Assembly: GCA_026315105.1 (NCBI GenBank)
Contig: CM048745.1
Span: forward strand, 284,189,747-284,253,746
Direction of reading: 5' to 3'
From: Locusta migratoria
Taxonomy: Eukaryota; Arthropoda; Insecta; Orthoptera; Acrididae
Length of the DNA stretch: 64,000 nt
Shown here: positions 32,891 to 44,340 of the stretch, piece by piece
How positions within the stretch are numbered: position 1 is the stretch's first letter
Layout of the letters: each line of letters starts with the position of its first letter
Translations under genes and position numbers: made by a program
Notes under the pieces: model-generated
Told to the model about the DNA's origin: nothing
The model's database searches: none
The model's input: the letters and a program-made list of their open reading frames with translations, nothing else

Positions 32891-33265
32891 TATAAAGATT
32901 ATAAATTCTTCTAATTCACTAGAATGTCTTCAAAAAAATTTGATGTTTTATTAAATAAAATTGGAGGCAGAATAACGGGATAGACACAGTAATCCAACAA
33001 CACATTTGAAATGAAGGAAAACTGCTAGTTAATTAAATGCAGATAAAGAGAAAAAAACTACGTGTTTTGGTGCTGTGGTGTTGCAAATTACTGTCCCCGA
33101 ACATTACTGACACTTCTTGTAACATTTTCATATTTTTATTGGCATATTCTTCTCATGACTAGTCTCACAAATCAGGCCTCACCCTAATTTTGGCTCACTT
33201 TAGGTTACGGTAGTAAAAAGTGGGCCCTTCCGATCGTTTTTTGACAGCTCGGATTTTAAATAAAA
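32891..33265. other. unassigned stretch
   Basis: AT-rich. No coding or repeat feature supported. Confidence 0.35.
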
Positions 33266-33269
33266 ATAA

Positions 33270-33945
33270 CGGCTTAACCATTCACCTGACACGAAAATTG
33301 AATAACCGAATTTGTAGAGGAGAACATTCTTCTAAAACGAACTGTTCAACTGATCAACACCAAATTTTACAGACATAATTGTAGTCTGACAGAGACCAGA
33401 ACCTCCCTTTTTCAAATTTTTCGGACAAAAAATACGGTAGAAACGCCAAAAAAGCCGTTTGTAACATAATTGTAATTGCAAACGAACCGTTCATCTGACA
33501 CGAAAATTGAATAACCTAATTGGTAGAGGGGAAAATTATCTACAACTTCGCTCCATTATGTTTTTTTCACATCTTGCATTGTTGCAGAGATATTTGCAAA
33601 AATAAAGGCGATTTGACGATGTCTGTCGGGCTGTAACGTGTTCCCACTTTTTAGGTCGAACCGTTCAACCGATCGGCACCAAATTTTACAGACATAATTT
33701 TTGCCTACCAGAGACCAGAACCTCGCTTTTTCAAATATTTCGGACAAGAAATACGTTAGTAATACAAAAAAGCCGTTTGTAATGTAATTTTAATTGCATA
33801 TAAATCGTTCATCTGACGCTAAAATTGAATAACCGAATTTGTAGAGGAGAAGATTCTCTACAAATTTGTTTCCTTATATTCTTTTCATATCTCGTATCGT
33901 TTGAGACATATTTGCAAAAACAACAGAGTTTTGACGCCCTCCACT
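33270..33945. repeat. tandem repeat, about 320-bp period, 2.5 copies
   Basis: The block containing GACACGAAAATTGAATAACC recurs starting near 33285, 33493 and 33811. The block ACCAAATTTTACAGACATAA recurs at about 33358 and 33679. The first unit lacks about 108 bp. Each unit also shares AGAGACCAGAACCTC and AAAAAAGCCGTTTGTAA. Confidence 0.85.
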
Positions 33946-34650
33946 GAATTAACGAAAACCAGCCGTTCGCAGATGTCACGTGAGATTCATCGTTCAGAAC
34001 TCTCTCTGGCATACGCCATCTTGCGTTGCGTAATTGATGATTTTCTTATTTTAGCCTATTCGTTTTCATTTCAAAGCAATGGCGCACTGAAGAATTAACA
34101 AAAACACGTCGTTCTTCGTACGATACATGATAATCTAGTGTCTACAAATGCCATATTAGCATCAGCTAACAACAGCCATGAATAGTATGAAATTTAAGAA
34201 CGCAACTTCGAAGTGTTGGCCGTAGCGTAGTGGGCAATTCTTTGGTCTGTGACGCTGACAAAACCCGCCACTACCTAATTTTTTTTCCTAAAAGGGTTTC
34301 AGACACTTTTATTAATTAATTTTTTATTGTTTACATTATTATTTTTGTCCAAAATGTTTGCAAAAATTTATAAAACTACAAATCTAAAGTGGGCGTTAAA
34401 ACACGTCAGTGCGATTTTTTATAATAAATTTCTCCGTGTGGAAATCCATATAATGACAGATCCTTTTTCTTAACCTCAGTGGTACGCGAATTATGAAATA
34501 TGGTAGCTAGGCGACACAGCTGGAACCGCATCGAGGGCTGGCCGCACTCCAGCAGATTCGTATGCGCTGCTCCACTCAGGTGAGTGTAAACTTGGCCGCA
34601 GCGACCCGCTGGCCGCAGAGCCAGGTGCTGGCCGTGTATGCGGCTGGCCG
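33946..34650. other. unassigned stretch
   Basis: No gene supported. A weakly tRNA-like string at about 34212-34275 lacks a good B-box and was not called. Confidence 0.3.
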
Positions 34651-34659
34651 CAGTCATCG

Positions 34660-35060
34660 CCACCTTGATATACAAGGCCCATGCTCTCCCTGCCAAGAGT
34701 AGTCATAACACAAGCAAACTATTTGTACTATGTAGCGTTGTCCTGAGTTTGGGAATACGTACACGTTGCACACTGAGTTTCAGAATGTTCTTAATGTTAT
34801 TAACAGACAAATTTGTTTTGATATAAGATATTTATGAACTATTAGTAACGTATCTTACTGATAGTGGAATCGAACAATTCATATTAGGCATTTTGTGTCA
34901 AGCCAGCAAAAATCTGCACGAAGAATCCCATAGGTAACACGCAAAACATTCTGAAACATAGTGTCAACGTGTACGTATTCCCAAATTCAGCACAACGCTG
35001 CATATGGCAAGTAGTTCGCTCTTGGCAGGCAGCGCCAGGCCTCGTATCTAGGTGGCGTTG
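34660..35060. repeat. imperfect palindrome, arms about 130 bp
   Basis: GGGAATACGTACACGTTG at 34752 is inverted as CAACGTGTACGTATTCCCA near 34965. TCCCTGCCAAGAG at 34686 is inverted as CTCTTGGCAGGCAG near 35020. The loop is about 130 bp. It behaves like a degenerate foldback element; ends are unclear. Confidence 0.65.
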
Positions 35061-35127
35061 TCGCAGTGCGCGCTGCGCTGCGCCCCTCCATCCTAAACTG
35101 GCCACACCCCACCAGTCGCAAGTCTGG

Positions 35128-35340
35128 CCGTGGCAACACCACCTAGAGTCAAGGCCTCACAACAGCCCGTGCTAGGTCACACTGACCAGGTCGCAGCCGC
35201 CGGCTGAATGGCTGGCCCCTGGGGCACAGCCAATGACTCGTAGCGGACACCCAATATGCTGGCGCGCGCAGCCTGGTCAGTGTGACGTAGCACGGCCTGT
35301 TGTGAGGCCTTGACTCTAGGTGCTGTTCGCCGTGGCTGTG
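35128..35340. repeat. inverted repeat, arms about 65 bp
   Basis: ACCTAGAGTCAAGGCCTCAC at about 35140 and CACACTGACCAGG at 35178 are inverted at about 35272-35322 (CCTGGTCAGTGTGACG ... GTGAGGCCTTGACTCTAGGT). The loop is about 75 bp and GC-rich. A strong potential hairpin or cruciform. Confidence 0.75.
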
Positions 35341-36103
35341 GCAGCACCAGTGCGCCATCGCCATGACGTACACTAGCTTAAACCTGCGGCTCCGCTCGCG
35401 TGTTGCTTGATTATGATTGATATGCTATCTTTCAATAGTGCGCTATGAGATCAAATCACACGTAAAAATGCACTCATTTCCAATAATCCAATCACGAAAT
35501 TCAACAATAGTGATTGTTGATGTAATGCGCGAAACGTCAAATCGTTTTTTTTAAAGAGATGTATTAAAAGAAATTTCTTTTTTACTGCTTTATTTATTTA
35601 TTCTTATATTTCCTTATTCGTATGCTTATCCTTACAGAGAAAGAGCTGAAGACATTGACGCATAGACCAAAGATATGGTCTGTGGCATCACGTTTCGCTG
35701 TCTGTAACCTCCTTGCTATAGAGTCACTAAAGTCATCGCTGGCCTTCAGTCCGACTTTTTTTTAATAATTTGACGACTTTTAACCACCATATCTTCCACC
35801 CCGTTATAGATATCGGCATTGAACTGCTATGGTGTACAACGGGAGACTTGGGACAACAATTACACACAGACTATTCGTTTGCGTTCTGTAGTTTACGCTG
35901 CACAGCGAAATATAACACACACACACGCACACGTAAAATTTTATATACACCGATAACTTTCCATCCCAATATACTCCACCCTTTTATCATTATCAAGCGT
36001 CAAGCAACAATGCAACCAATAAAACCATTTTCAAAGAGTAAATATAATTTTCAAAGAGTAATTATTGTTCCGAATTTCGCATTATATTCTTCAAATTAGT
36101 GAA
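35341..36103. other. unassigned stretch
   Basis: Contains a T-rich run near 35750-35764 and a short ACAC run near 35912-35925. No supported gene. Confidence 0.35.
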
Positions 36104-36231
36104 TATCTATCAGATCGCTATAAAACCGTACCTAAAATCTTCATCAGGTATAAATTAGTAACTGTACAAATATTCAAGTCTCTGCGTCTTGTCGTTCGGA
36201 CGTAATAAGCGTACACCGGACAGACATTCAC

Positions 36232-36299
<68 letters not shown>

Positions 36300-36415
36300 C
36301 GGATCGCCATAAAACCCTACCTAAAGCCTTCCCCGGGAAGACATTAGTAACTGTACAAATTTTTAGCTCTTTATGTCTTGTGGTTCAGACGTGATAAACG
36401 TACACCAAATAGACA
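36104..36415. repeat. direct repeats flanking a (TA)n array
   Basis: A unit of about 125 bp (ATCGCTATAAAACCGTACCT ... AGACATT) at 36113-36228 is repeated at 36302-36411. Between them lies a (TA)n array of about 30 units (36236-36296). The two units differ at roughly one base in six by eye. Confidence 0.85.
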
Positions 36416-36649
36416 TTAACGAATTGGCCCACTGTTGGCTTTGAGTACAGCTTTTGTCTTCGTCAAACAGATCTGTAAAGTGCCTTTATAGTTTCCATCA
36501 GAATATTTTCCAGTCTTGTACCATAACAGCCGCCAATTACTTCAACGATGTAATTTTGTACACTGTAAATTTGGTCCTCACTCTATTCTACAACCATCTA
36601 TAACTTCTGTTGTGACATTGCAGTTTTGCTGTCCAGGAGAGATTTGTTA

Positions 36650-37320
36650 ATTACTGATGCTATAAAAAGTACGCTTGAATCTTTTTGGCTGTGTGTGCGG
36701 GAATTATCATTTTGGAATATGATAGTGTTCTTTAGCAATATGTTAGTCACAGTAAGCAGTTTGCTGTAGCGGACGGTGAGATATTCATTCACGTTCCTAT
36801 GACCATTGAGGTAATTACAGAAACAGTTGAACATCACGTAACTGACCAAATCACGATCGAACCTTTTCCACGCTTGACTATAGGCCGTAAGGATGTCATA
36901 TCGTACGATTCGTTTGTGATTCTCAGGGTGTTTGTAGAAAGCAACGTAAATTTTGGTTCATCGCACTATTCGAATGTATTGCTGTCATAAAGTGACCAGA
37001 TATTATGGTGGTGGCACCACTTCTTTCACAGCTTTGCGTTATCTTCCGTTATTAAGGGTTTAGCAACTACAGTACTTCTATGAATGTTAAGCTATAGCCG
37101 TACTGTTTTTATCAAAACAGTAACACCCCAAAAGTGAGCACCGTGTTTTGCGGTCGTTTTTGGAGTGGTAGTGTTACGTTGTCTGGCCACAATCGCCGTA
37201 AATTTCCATCGGTCGTTGTCAGTTGACATAAGGTTTCGACTGGTATTCCTCTTCGCCAATGATGCTTTACCTCATTTTGTGTACGCTTATACTGCTGTGG
37301 ATACTGCACAATAGTGCTCT
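36650..37320 (-). pseudogene. possible ancient Tc1-like transposase remnant
   Basis: Minus-strand pieces DGNLRRLWPDNVTLPLQKRP (near 37150-37215) and IIFQNDNSRTHSQ (near 36680-36720) resemble the DGR-RVWRRxGER and FQQDNARPHTA motifs of Tc1-like transposases in the right order. Intervening text is poorly conserved and no TIRs were found. Weak call. Confidence 0.3.
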
Positions 37321-37329
37321 CTAAACAAA

Positions 37330-38780
37330 CTGCATTTCTAATTCATATAACGTGAAACCTACGCTGTTGAGATTTTTACTCTACTCTCCCAACTATTTAT
37401 AGTGAGAAATGGACCTATGTGACCTATTGTACCCAAGTCTCCTGCAAGGAAAATATCAACATCATGTTACATAGAAATCAGAAAGATGCTCCTTGCCTAC
37501 CTAAAATCGGTGAAAGTTCATCACTTATGAAAAGAAGAATGTATATGACATTTCCTATACGAAAAAAAGTCTTAAAATTGACAAGGTGTAACTAGTGAGG
37601 ATCAGTTTGGGTACTAAGTAATGTGCTAGTTACTGAAATAAAAAAAAAAAAACTGATTGTGAATCACTTCTTTTATTATTTAACCTTTTTAGAAAACTCA
37701 AATTAGATATTTTAATTTCCAAGTTCCGGTTAGGTTTATCTGGATAGATGAAATGTACAAGCAATTTAAAAATAAAATAAAGTTGGTAGAACGGCTGAAG
37801 AACTGCATCTACTTGACTTTAAAATTAATTCACTTCTGTCAGTTTATGTTCAAGGCTGTCGCAAAGTCTGAAATGTTACGCATTGATAAAAAATATATTT
37901 TTTATTGCTGTTTGAGGATGAGTAGTTTGCCAAAAGCATTCGCACACAATACCGTTAACTGCGACGACGGCTGCTAGCTGAGTCTTTGGTGAAACCGAAA
38001 TTAATATTGTCTGTCTTGATCGACTACTGGTGATCGCACTTTCCTGCATATTGCTAAAGTCAAGAACGACCTATAAATACTAGTTTGGCTATAAATTGGT
38101 GTGGTATGTCAGTCTCAGACTAACCCACTGCACTGCCATTCAAAAATGCGCTCGCAAGCTTTCACTAATGCACTCTGTGTTCTCACCAGATATGAAGCAT
38201 CTAGACTGCCTATTGGCGTGGCACGTCAGTATCAGAAGATGCTTCATACTGTGCAATACTGCGACAGAGTCTTTATCACCCCTTCGCTCCAAGAAATCGC
38301 TGGGAGAGCGTCGCAGCGCTAGTGAGCGATGACACACAGCCGGCGCAAGGTCGAGTCTGCTTTAATTTCTTCTGCTCCGTTTGTGTATATGTTTCAGGGA
38401 CGCTGGTACTTCCCCGCCAGTGCCCTGCCTACCAGTGGGATAGTGCATTTTAAAACACCGTATGGCTCTCCGGCCAATAGTGAGGCAGCTATCATCTCGT
38501 TTAGTTATTCCTCTAAAACTAAACAGTACCGGCTGGAATTCACTTTCCTCTTGCGTCTCAAGTTGCAAGTAAATATGCTTTGTGGAGAAAAAGGCTGTTG
38601 TCTGGCTCTCTTTAAACGGCTTTCAAAGGGGTTTCGAAAGCGTCAGTGTTTCCCCAAAGTGGAACGAGGATTTGTAAGTTACTTTTGTGCGTAAGACCGT
38701 CCGGGGTAGTCTGTTGTGGCTTCTGTCGGCATGCGGGCGCCTAGCCTCCGTTTTACAAAAACTCTGGGTGTTTGTTCACT
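37330..38780. other. unassigned 1.45-kb stretch
   Basis: The longest open frame (38329-38694, plus strand, 121 codons) resembles nothing I know and lacks flanking gene signals, so it is not called. An A-run lies at 37639-37651. Confidence 0.35.
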
Positions 38781-38793
38781 AGTATACGACAGC

Positions 38794-38990
38794 AAATTCA
38801 AATGTTTGTAAATTTATCGGACCAAACTGCGTGGTCATCAGTCCGTAGCTTACAAACTACTTAAACCTAGGTAAACTAACTTAAGGACATCACACACACC
38901 CATGCCCCAGGGAGGACTCGAACCTCCACGGGGAGCAACCGCGCGCTCCGCAGCGAGACGCTTTTAGACCGCTCGGCAACTCCGCCGCGG
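38794..38990 (-). mobile_element. subfamily-2 SINE, full length
   Basis: Antisense copy with target duplication TATACGACAGC / TATACGTCAGC at 38783-38793 and 38991-39001. Head CCGCGGCGGAGTTGCCGAGC on the minus strand. Confidence 0.92.
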
Positions 38991-39241
38991 CTATACGTCA
39001 GCCTTGATTATCTTGTCACACTTGTGACATGATCTCATAATTTGCACATCAAATTGTAATTATTATTACTGAAAATGTCTCTACCCCAACTAGTTTATCT
39101 TCAAAAGATTCGTCTTGTCGAGTAGAATGTGACCTTGAGGTCGGAATATGCAGGAAATGACAGTGAGTAAAACTTGACTCGTTACATTCATCACTGAGCA
39201 TAGAAGTGCAACGTGCCTGAAACTGATCTGTATACTACCTG

Positions 39242-39505
39242 CAGTGGCGTATCTAGGACTTCGCTTTGGGGGGGGGGGGGGGATAGATCTGCTTGACGCG
39301 CAAAATTTTAGTCAGTTTCCAGACAGACTACCATCTACCACTCCCGTCCAATGAAAGCTTATGGTAAGATACCCCAAGTTTAAAATCTTTACCTTTACCA
39401 GATTGCTGATATACGATTTCTTTCTTTCTTTCCTTTCCTTTCCTTTTTTTCCGGTGTCTGGGAGGGGTTTTATCCCCCTCATCCTCCCCCATAGTTACGC
39501 CACTG
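39242..39505. mobile_element. short hAT-like MITE
   Basis: The ends are CAGTGGCGTATCTAGG and the complement of TAGTTACGCCACTG, flanked by a perfect 8-bp duplication ACTACCTG at 39234-39241 and 39506-39513. The 264-bp interior contains a run of about 15 G. The end sequence differs from the 4.7-kb MITE, so a different hAT source is likely. Confidence 0.85.
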
Positions 39506-39513
39506 ACTACCTG

Positions 39514-40036
39514 GATGTTGAACTTCAGCCAGCCATAGACGTTTGTATTTCGTTACTTACCAAATTCATATATGGCTACTATGAAACATTACAAGAAAAT
39601 GAAAATAAAATAAGTTTGGATTCTGCTTTCATATTAGCCTATTACATTGTGCATTGAAATAAATTTCAAATAAAGAGGTAAGGAAGCAATTCTTTGTCAT
39701 ATAACAATTGATAGAAATTTGTATGCCAAAATTAAAAATGGCGGACAATGTGAAAACCAAAGAGGTATATAAACAACATAGAGAAGCTAAAGACAAGCTA
39801 CAGCGCTCTGGGTGGCAGCACTAAGCAACACTGGCCGCCATATTGAGAACGTCAGTTTGATGCAGCAGAGTAAGCAGACGCTTCTGTTTGTTACCTAAAC
39901 TAACGTGTAAGCGATTTTATTAGTTGTAAATCATGTCAAGAGTATGTTCGACATACAACTGCAGCAACTGCAGTGATAAAACTGTTGGAATAGCATACTT
40001 TAAGTAGGTATAAAGAACGAGATATATAATTATAAC
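39514..40036. other. unassigned stretch
   Basis: Nothing supported beyond short unsupported open frames. Confidence 0.35.
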
Positions 40037-40037
40037 G

Positions 40038-40289
40038 ATTTGATTTTGTAAACAGCCATAAGTCGCTATAGTTAACAGCTGGATAAATGGATGTTTTCAA
40101 CAGCTGCTGAAAACATCAAATTATCCAGCTGGCATACTGCTACTATTTTACTCTACTGACATATGATTATATAAATCGACAGCTATCAATTATTATCAAA
40201 CTATTCTGACGATGCTCTTGTGTGCAGAGTGAAACCGGTTAATTGAATAAATAACTATAGCGACTTACGGCTGTTTATAAAATCAGATT
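40038..40289. repeat. small foldback element with an inner hairpin
   Basis: Outer arms GATTTTGTAAACAGCCATAA (near 40040) and the inverse TACGGCTGTTTATAAAATC (near 40268), each about 39 bp. Inside, CAGCTGGATAAATGGATGTT at 40076 pairs with ACATCAAATTATCCAGCTG ending at 40132, a 56-bp cruciform-like palindrome. Confidence 0.75.
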
Positions 40290-40672
40290 TATTTTCAACA
40301 GTCGCTTTCCCCTACATGCAAAGCCCGCTGTTTATAATTATATAGTTCGGTGTATATCAGCGTGTGTTTGTTTATTAACATTCATTATACTTAATTTTCG
40401 CATTTAACAAGTTTCAAAATTATGTTTAGTTCACGGCCATCAAAAAGCCAGGCAGATGGCGGTTTGTTTGATGTGTTTTAATGTACTAACAGTTGTTTAT
40501 ATAGTGTAAAAATGCGTATTAACCATTGGTACAATCATCCTAGCGAAATATGGCACGAAACGTTAATACTAGGATCCATTTGAACTGGCACAGAAACAAT
40601 ACAGTGCTAAAACTAAGAAAAAAACAGAACTAGTTCTTCAAGTTGAATTAAAAGAACGATAACAACGCTTTC

Positions 40673-40870
40673 AAATGTTCAAATGATATTTAAGCTTATG
40701 GGACTTAACTAAGGGGTCATCAGTCCCTAAACTTACAAACTACTTATCTACTACCTTATACTAATGACGGCACAAATATCCATGCCCGAGGGGGGATTCG
40801 AATCCCCGACCGTAGTGGCCGTGCAGACCGTGACTGGAGCGCCTCAGTCCTCTCGGCCACCGCGGCCGGC
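40673..40870 (-). mobile_element. tRNA-headed SINE, full length
   Basis: Antisense copy with perfect target duplication TAACAACGCTTTC at 40660-40672 and 40871-40883. Confidence 0.94.
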
Positions 40871-40883
40871 TAACAACGCTTTC

Positions 40884-41700
40884 CAGTCATGTTTGTATGT
40901 GTATATTTGGCTGTCGTTTGCTTTCGCCCATAAAGTTAAAACTAGTAGTCTAACCTCCTTGGTTGAAGCTTGTCCGCCATCTTAGTCAGTTTTGAAATGC
41001 TATTTCTCCGTTAAAACTATGCGTTAAGTCGACCCTCTAACAGTTAATGCATTGAACTGACAGTCACTGCAAAGTACGTAGTTTCAAACAATATTCTTTC
41101 TTGAATAAATAGTAATAAATATTCATCATAATATAATTAAAAAACTTATTTTTTAATGGCTAATTTGCACTTTTTTAACACGTTGTACATCACGGCAAAA
41201 TCGTAGGACGTTTTATTCCTGTTTTAAGTGACATAAAACATTAGCTCTACAATACGAACTCTTCTCCAAAACTTAGCAATATGGAGGAGGCAGGCTTCAC
41301 TTTTTCAACGTAAGGGTGTGTCTCCCTGTATTCTAACCTCCTTGGTGCCTGCATATTCATCTGTTTTGCAAACGATTTCACATTGCACACCACGTTTTAA
41401 TCAGTTATTACAGGGCGAAGAAGAGCTTGCTTAGCTCTTGATTTGAAATTTATGTCATTATATGGCGTAATAGGCTACATGGTAGCGGAATCTAAAGGTA
41501 TTTTCGTTTCGTTTTAATACTTCATAACAGCCATATTTGAATTTGGCAAGAAACGTAATATGAACATCTATTTTTGTCATGTGCAGACATCTGAAGTTCC
41601 ACATCAGGGTAGTATAGAGATCAATGTTACACACCATCCAGTAGGCTTTTTGGAAGTCTGAGAGATCGCGCACTTCACCGACCTTTTGTGTTGACTAGAG
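40884..41700. other. unassigned stretch
   Basis: AT-rich. No supported gene. Some short repeated phrases (CTAACCTCCTTGGT at 40949 and 41333) hint at an old duplication. Confidence 0.3.
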
Positions 41701-41701
41701 T

Positions 41702-41960
41702 GCGGCTCGGTAGCACAGTTGTAGAATGCCAGATTATGAATCCAGAGGTCGCAGGTTTGATCCTAGGATTTTTATCTCCCACTTTCCACTTCTTTCACCT
41801 TTGAGAATGTTGCTGATGTGAAAAATGTCGAGTAGCACCGTGGTTCGAAATCCACGTTAAACTGTAGGTCTCCTTATAACTGGCTGGTAAGTCAGTTCGA
41901 AGGCGGAGTAATGCAACGGCATACCACCTCCAAACAGGACCATGCCTAGTAAAGCACTGT
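41702..41960 (+). repeat. possible tRNA-derived repeat
   Basis: 41702-41772 has an A-box-like CTCGGTAGCACAGTTG and a B-box-like GCAGGTTTGATCCTAGG. It is followed by GGCATACCACCTCCAAACAG near 41918, a phrase I associate with dispersed insect repeats. Boundaries are unknown and the A-box to B-box spacing is only roughly tRNA-like. Confidence 0.3.
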
Positions 41961-42142
41961 GGTGTTCAAACCAATCTTCGGATTGTTGACTGCTTCCCTC
42001 CCCCCTTTTTTTATCACATAAAGAAAGTATAACAAACTGCAAGGTAACTTCCAACACTTCGCACATAAACTGCATCAACTGTGGACTGCGATCTCGTTTC
42101 AACTTTACGCAGTGGTGTCCACTTGCAACCAGACGTGTTTGA

Positions 42143-42309
42143 ATCTTCAAATTATTGTTAAGCTTATAGGACTTAACTGCAGGGTCATCAGTCCCTAAAC
42201 TTACAAACTACTTATAAACTAATTTATAGTAAAGACAGCACAAACGTCCATGCCCGAGGAAGTATTCGAACCCCCGACGCGTACCGGAGCATAGCACTTC
42301 TCCGCGGCC
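42143..42309 (-). mobile_element. SINE with head deletion
   Basis: Antisense copy. Tail, body and B-box (GTATTCGAACCCCCGAC) are present, but the head is shortened and no target duplication is seen. Confidence 0.82.
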
Positions 42310-43160
42310 AACAAGACATAGTATACTGCACAGTATTCGTATTATTTTGCCCAGACGTATGGTTGAGAATATCTAGGACGTCTTGAAGAGATTTAAAATC
42401 AGTTTTCTGCACCAAAATACAAACAAGCCTATGTTGCAATATGCTCGGCGAAAGGTAGGTTATTACATTTACATACTCTTATCATTATTTCAAAATGTAA
42501 GTAGAGTGGACTGCTTGAATGTGAGAGTGGTTTTGATTGTAAAAATATGTTTTAGTTAAGTGAACACATTCTCCTCTTCCACCGGTGGATGCACCTCTTC
42601 CGTCAGCCACCTTCCTATGCGATCGATATCTTGGAAGTATCATTTGCGGCAGAGTGCCAAATTTAGCATAGAACTAGCACAGACCACTGTTTTTAACTTT
42701 GTAATTAATATTTTTAAATGACTGAGTGCTATTATAAGTTTCGTGCGATTGCTACGGTTCAAGGACAAAGGTACGCCTTGTTAGTAATATTTCCAGCTAT
42801 TGTAACGACGTGTTTTGCTTAAGTTTTTACCCACCAACCATATAACACGTTATTATCGGTTTCTTTCTTTTTGTTGCGGACGTCAAATTGCGTTCATCCA
42901 TATTTAAGGAGAGTTACAGTATTTTATTTACCTGTCACTATTTAAATCGTACAGCTATTTTTCTGGAAATTTTAGCATCTAACATTTTCAATTATTGAAT
43001 GCTTTTTCTAGGTCGATAAATCCTCTGAAATAATCCTCAGTTTTTACGCCTTACATCGATTACGAAACATAACGCCTGAAATGCCTCTCTTTTGCCTTTA
43101 CTTTTTCATAAAACTAAACTGATCGTAATACCCTTGGCATATTTTATTTATCTGCTAGAC
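42310..43160. other. unassigned stretch
   Basis: No supported coding or repeat feature. Confidence 0.35.
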
Positions 43161-43161
43161 A

Positions 43162-43275
43162 GTTGTTGTTGTGGTCTTAAGTCCACAGACTGGTTTGATG
43201 CAGCTCTCCATGCTACCCTGTTCCGTGCAGGCCTCTTCATCTGAGAATAAGAACGGCAACCTACATCCTTTTGAA
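43162..43275 (-). mobile_element. RTE-like LINE, 3' scrap
   Basis: The complement of GTTGTTGTTGTGGTCTTAAG and TGATGCAGCTCTCCATGC is the 3' terminus of the same RTE-like LINE family (compare 2418-2606). Only about 110 bp remains. Confidence 0.8.
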
Positions 43276-43878
43276 TGTGGTGCTGAATGAAGCAACATGC
43301 AATAATATGAAATTAAATCGAAACCAAATTTTTGCATTCGAAGGCGGTCTAAGCATCTGCATAAAATTTTACAAGTTGAAACGTTGACCTTCCAAATTGA
43401 ATAAATAAATCATATATATGTTGTAGATTATTTCAGAGGATTTGTCGATCTAGAATAAGCGTTTAATAATTGTAAATGGTAGATGCTGAAATTATAAGAA
43501 AAGTAGGTGCACGATTTAAAGATCTCGTGAGAACCAAAAGTTTTGAAGTCAAAGAGAAATTGTGACCCAGAGAAAAATAAACAGTGCTGTTGCTAAACAA
43601 ATTCAAGCGGTCGCGAAACAAAAGGCAACATTACGATTTAACGAGAGGTGTTCAGGTAGGAAACGGACTGGTTGCTGAAGTTACTATTCCTTTTACCTGT
43701 ACCTGTATGCTGTTGTTATTGTTTTGAGGGGACTAAACATCTAGATCACCAGTCAGTACATGTATGCATTTGGAACTGGAGGCACCGTGGAACAATTGTC
43801 AGAGGAAGCAATACACCGATAATAATTTTTTCATCGAGTCTATCTTAGCAAATCGTAGTGGAAAAACATTTGAGAAAA
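43276..43878. other. unassigned stretch
   Basis: AT-rich. Nothing recognised. Confidence 0.35.
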
Positions 43879-43887
43879 TCGGTCATT

Positions 43888-44278
43888 GCCGCGGCGGAGC
43901 GGCCGAGCGCATTGAGGTGCTATGCTATGATGCACGAGGCCGTTACCCGTCGGGAGTTCGAATCCCCCCTCGGGCATGGATGTTTCAAAAAAAAATGTTC
44001 AAATATTTGTAGGGCTTATGGGTCTTAACTACGGGGTCATCAGTCCCTAAACTTACAAACTACTTATGAACTAGCTAATACTAAGGACGGCACAAAAATC
44101 CATGCCCGAGGGGGGATTCGAACCCCCTACCGTAGTGGCCGTGCAGACCGTGACTGGCGCACCGCCGGCCATGGATGTTTCTGTTGTATTTAGTATTAGC
44201 TAGTTCATAAGTAGTTTGTAAGTTTAAGGACTGATGACCCCGCAGTTAAGTCCCATAAGCTTTACAAACATTCTGAAA
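43888..44278 (+). mobile_element. SINE interrupted by an antisense SINE (outer)
   Basis: Plus-strand copy with near-identical duplication TCGGTCATT / CCGGTCATT at 43879-43887 and 44279-44287. Its body is split after GGGCATGGATGTTTC. Confidence 0.92.
43987..44169 (-). mobile_element. SINE nested in a SINE (inner)
   Basis: Antisense copy with perfect target duplication CATGGATGTTTC at 43975-43986 and 44170-44181. The head is shortened at the 5' end (ends CACCGCCGGC). Confidence 0.93.
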
Positions 44279-44340
44279 CCGGTCATTAATCTCAGGGCTA
44301 CATGACTGCTTGGCGAAACTGATTAAAAAATGACAGAACA

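Noticed and set aside
33270..33945. CRISPR-like array
   Set aside because: Repeat units are about 320 bp with no short regular spacers, and the window is eukaryotic.
34205..34275. tRNA-like sequence
   Set aside because: No adequate B-box and poor stem pairing by eye.
38329..38694. 121-codon open frame as a host exon
   Set aside because: No recognisable domain, no convincing splice or promoter context, and no repeat evidence either way.
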